Shown in pieces: positions 61,832 through 64,000 of a DNA stretch of 64,000 nucleotides. Below the pieces are notes generated by a model that had not been told where the DNA came from, made no database searches, and was given only the letters and a program-made list of their open reading frames with translations. Position 1 is the stretch's first letter, and the number at the start of each line of letters is the position of its first letter. The DNA is taken from positions 124,001 to 188,000 of the forward strand of contig NZ_BAAAFC010000002.1 of the NCBI RefSeq assembly GCF_039523335.1, read 5' to 3'. This DNA is from Marinobacter szutsaonensis (lineage in GTDB: Bacteria > Pseudomonadota > Gammaproteobacteria > Pseudomonadales > Oleiphilaceae). The position numbers and the translations under genes were made by a program.

Positions 61832-62734
61832 GTGAGACCTGACGACGACGCGATCATCCGTCGGTTTACCGACGCCCTCTGGCTTGAAGATGGCCTGGGA
61901 GAGAAAACCCGTGAAGCCTATCGGGGGGATCTTGCGCGCCTGGCGCAATGGCTGGAGCAGCAGCCGGGCGCCCCGCTGCTCGCCGCCGCCAGGCGCACGG
62001 ATCTGCTGGCCTGGATGGCCCGGGGCCTGGCCGAGGGGGTCAAGACCTCCACTGCAGCGCGTCGCCTGTCCGGGGTGCGACGCTTCTACCGTTTCCTGAT
62101 GCGGGAGGGGGTGATCGCCGAGGATCCGACCCTGCGGATCGACAGCCCCAGGCTTCCGCGCCGGCTGCCTGACTCTCTGACCGAAGAAGAGGTCGAGGCT
62201 CTGCTGTCGGCGCCGGATATTTCCATTCCGCTGGAGCTCCGTGACAAGGCTATGCTCGAGATCCTGTACGGGTGCGGTCTGCGGGTGTCGGAGCTGACCG
62301 GATTGCGGGTCGACCAGGTCAATGTCCGTCAGGGCGTGATCCGGATCACCGGCAAGGGCGACAAGGAACGGCTGGTACCCCTGGGAGAAGAGGCGGTGGA
62401 CTGGCTGCTCCGGTACATGAGGGAAGGTCGTGCCGAACTGCTCAAGGGCCGGCCCTGTGACGCCCTGTTTCCGGGTAACCGGGCCGCGGCCATGACCCGC
62501 CAGACCTTCTGGCACCGGGTCCGTCACTATGCAATCCGGGCCGGTATCCACAAGCACCTGTCGCCCCATACCCTGCGCCATGCCTTTGCCACGCATCTGC
62601 TGAACCATGGTGCGGATCTCCGGGTGGTGCAGATGCTGCTGGGGCATTCGGATCTGTCCACGACCCAGATCTACACCCACGTTGCCCGTCAGCGCCTGCA
62701 CGCCATGCACCGGGAGCATCATCCCCGGGGCTGA
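61832..62734 (+). CDS. xerD: Tyrosine recombinase XerD
   Basis: XerD with XerC resolves chromosome dimers at dif. The 300-residue protein has the N-terminal SAM-like core-binding domain and the catalytic set Arg (CGLRVSEL), Lys (GKGDKER), HTLRH, and GHSDLSTTQIYTHV with the nucleophilic Tyr. The GTG at 61832 gives the normal length, and an earlier TTG would start inside the terminator. It is followed by dsbC, the usual gammaproteobacterial xerD-dsbC-hom order. Confidence 0.95.
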   Translation: MRPDDDAIIRRFTDALWLEDGLGEKTREAYRGDLARLAQWLEQQPGAPLLAAARRTDLLAWMARGLAEGVKTSTAARRLSGVRRFYRFLMREGVIAEDPTLRIDSPRLPRRLPDSLTEEEVEALLSAPDISIPLELRDKAMLEILYGCGLRVSELTGLRVDQVNVRQGVIRITGKGDKERLVPLGEEAVDWLLRYMREGRAELLKGRPCDALFPGNRAAAMTRQTFWHRVRHYAIRAGIHKHLSPHTLRHAFATHLLNHGADLRVVQMLLGHSDLSTTQIYTHVARQRLHAMHREHHPRG

Positions 62735-62858
62735 GCCTTGGCGATTACCGGCTATGTGTTATCCTCGCTGAACTTTTGCGCCGGCCCTTTGTCGCAATGA
62801 GGGTCAACCCGGTCCGTCCATGCCGTGCGGGCCCAACGCTATCAGACTGGAATCGTTT

Positions 62859-63602
62859 ATGTTTGTCACCAAGAATATCAAGCCACTGGGGGTTGCGGCC
62901 GGGCTGGTCGCGAGTCTGTTCGTTGCAACCGCAGCAGCGGGTGAGGTCGAGGACCGCATTGCTGAGCGCCTGGCCACAGCCGTGCCCGGCCTGAAGGTTT
63001 CTTCTGTTCGCGAATCCGAGGCCGAAGGCCTGTACGAAGTGCAGAGCAACAACGGCGAGACCATCTACACTACTGCGGATGGTCAGTACCTGCTGACCGG
63101 CGATCTGCTCAAGATCACCGATAATGGTATTGCCAATGTGACCGAACAGGGCAGGGCCGGGCAACGCCTGACGGCGATGGAGGAATACGGCTCGGAGGGG
63201 CTGATCACGTTCCCGGCAAGCGGTGAGGAGAAGGCGGTGATCAATGTGTTCACCGACATCGATTGCCCCTATTGCCGCAAGCTGCACGACGAGGTGCCCC
63301 AGCTCAACGATTACGGCATTACCGTCAATTACTATGCCTTCCCGCGCTCGGGTCCTGGCACACCGTCCTTCAAAAAGTACGTTTCAGTGTGGTGCGCCGA
63401 CGATCAGCAGGCTGCCATGGATGCCGCCAAGTCCGGCAAGTCGGTCGAATCTGCCAGCTGTGACAACCCTGTGCTGGAGCAGTATCGCCTTGGTGGCCGT
63501 GTCGGGGTGACCGGCACACCGGCCATTCTGCTGGAAGACGGTAACATGGTGCGGGGCTATGTGCCGGCGGACAACCTGGCCAAGGGTCTCGGCCTCCTGT
63601 AA
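62859..63602 (+). CDS. dsbC: Thiol:disulfide interchange protein DsbC
   Basis: The 247-residue periplasmic disulfide isomerase has a signal peptide (cleavage after AAAAG-type site near residue 28), an N-terminal dimerisation domain and a thioredoxin domain with the active site CPYC in DIDCPYCRKLHDE and the cis-Pro loop GVTGTPAI. It corrects wrong disulfides. The ATG at 62859 opens the signal peptide. It ends at a terminator. Confidence 0.96.
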   Translation: MFVTKNIKPLGVAAGLVASLFVATAAAGEVEDRIAERLATAVPGLKVSSVRESEAEGLYEVQSNNGETIYTTADGQYLLTGDLLKITDNGIANVTEQGRAGQRLTAMEEYGSEGLITFPASGEEKAVINVFTDIDCPYCRKLHDEVPQLNDYGITVNYYAFPRSGPGTPSFKKYVSVWCADDQQAAMDAAKSGKSVESASCDNPVLEQYRLGGRVGVTGTPAILLEDGNMVRGYVPADNLAKGLGLL

Positions 63603-63609
63603 GTTGCCG

Positions 63610-63642
63610 GGCCGGGCATCAGGTCCGGCCCTGTTTTTTTTG
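63610..63642 (+). terminator. Terminator of dsbC
   Basis: GGGCCGG, a nine-base loop and CCGGCCC are followed by TG and a run of about eight T. It lies eight bases after the dsbC stop. Confidence 0.9.
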
Positions 63643-63653
63643 CATACCACCTG

Positions 63654-63695
63654 ACCGATTCAGGGCTTATTCAGCCGCCCCTGAATCGGTATACT
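63654..63695. promoter_or_regulatory. Palindrome overlapping the probable hom promoter
   Basis: ACCGATTCAGGG (63654-63665) and CCCTGAATCGGT (63679-63690) are perfect 12-base inverted repeats with a 13-base spacer. The last base is also the first base of TATACT (63690-63695), a likely -10 for hom. This suggests an operator blocking the promoter. Confidence 0.55.
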
Positions 63696-63747
63696 ATGCC
63701 ACTTCATTGCAATCCATCAGCACCCCTTCGGGATCAGAGGTGAGAGT

Positions 63748-64000
63748 TTGAAAGACGTCAGTGTCGGAATCTGCGGACTGGGAACCGTTGGCGGCGGTAC
63801 ATTCAATGTTTTGACCCGTAACGCCGCGCTTATCGCGGGTCGTGCCGGTTGCAACATCCGAATTACCCGGGTGGCCAGCCGTCGCAGTCGCGACGACCTG
63901 GCTCTGGGGGATGTACCCTTCACCACTGACATTTTCGACGTCGTGAATGACCCGGCGGTGGATATCGTGGTCGAGTTGATCGGTGGCTATGACACCGCCA
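63748..64000 (+). CDS. hom: Homoserine dehydrogenase, 5' part
   Basis: The first 84 codons of homoserine dehydrogenase are present; the gene runs off the window. VGICGLGTVGGGTFNVLTRN is the NADP-binding fingerprint of the single-function Hom enzyme, which makes homoserine for threonine and methionine. The start is TTG with AGAGG seven bases upstream. A GTG just before it meets a stop at once. The catalytic part cannot be judged. Confidence 0.93.
   Translation, partial: MKDVSVGICGLGTVGGGTFNVLTRNAALIAGRAGCNIRITRVASRRSRDDLALGDVPFTTDIFDVVNDPAVDIVVELIGGYDTA

Noticed and set aside
1..64000. Prophage, insertion sequence, CRISPR array or rRNA operon
   Set aside because: I looked for transposases, integrases other than XerD, repeat-spacer arrays, phage structural genes and rRNA, and saw none. 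The two tRNA genes show no sign of integration next to them.

Overview
The window is a stretch of GC-rich gammaproteobacterial chromosome. The organism is most likely a marine, Marinobacter-like bacterium. That rests on the gene order TPR lipoprotein-lolB-ispE-tRNA-Gln-prs-rplY-pth-ychF facing hemA-prfA-prmC-moeB (the order known from Pseudomonas), on ornithine-lipid genes, on a TRAP-TAXI transporter, and on the protein sequences. No prophage, insertion sequence, CRISPR array or rRNA operon is visible. Genes are densely packed, with many 1-4 base stop/start overlaps.

Layout. 1-2900: a charged secreted protein, a serine hydrolase, two tiny membrane proteins and an orphan Roadblock protein. 3000-10160 (minus strand): tRNA-Met, ychF, pth, rplY, prs, tRNA-Gln, ispE, lolB and a TPR lipoprotein. 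10380-14375 (plus): hemA-prfA-prmC-moeB. 14506-15909: photolyase, next to a long inverted repeat. 16055-18977: a Rim-type cluster (retropepsin-like RimB, RimK, aspartoacylase-like enzyme, YjbQ). 19000-25742: a TRAP-TAXI transporter with a candidate sigma-54 promoter and palindromic upstream site, followed by its probable DctB/DctD-type two-component system. 25800-34200: a P-type ATPase, a lipoprotein hydrolase, PIN-PhoH, a CBS protein, a START protein and a DUF2804 protein.

34223-36757 (minus): DUF1244-HopJ-minC-minD-minE. 36833-37937: a LexA box and dinB. 37938-44253: PAP2 phosphatase, glycosyltransferase, aldo/keto reductase, small exported protein, acetyl-CoA hydrolase family protein and FKBP. 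44213-45812 (minus): olsA/olsB behind four 11-bp-phased PHO-box repeats. 46050-48429: an OmpR-type two-component system, followed by a candidate small RNA. 48690-55768: glpK, an ABC ATPase, argF, a monothiol glutaredoxin, a TonB-like protein and a DUF1631 protein. 55906-58087 (minus): a CorC-type transporter and a CcsA-like protein. 58269-61756: ffh, then rpsP-rimM-trmD-rplS. 61832-64000: xerD, dsbC and the beginning of hom.

The most informative content is regulatory. It consists of a tandem PHO box that would link ornithine-lipid synthesis to phosphate starvation, a -24/-12 promoter with a distal 15-bp palindrome matched to the sigma-54 activator encoded 5 kb downstream, a perfect SOS box at dinB, and a self-contained promoter-to-terminator unit that looks like an undescribed sRNA. 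Coding content is largely housekeeping. The least understood parts are the HopJ/DUF1244 genes fused to the min operon, the Rim cluster, the PEEFP-type P-ATPase and the orphan Roadblock gene.
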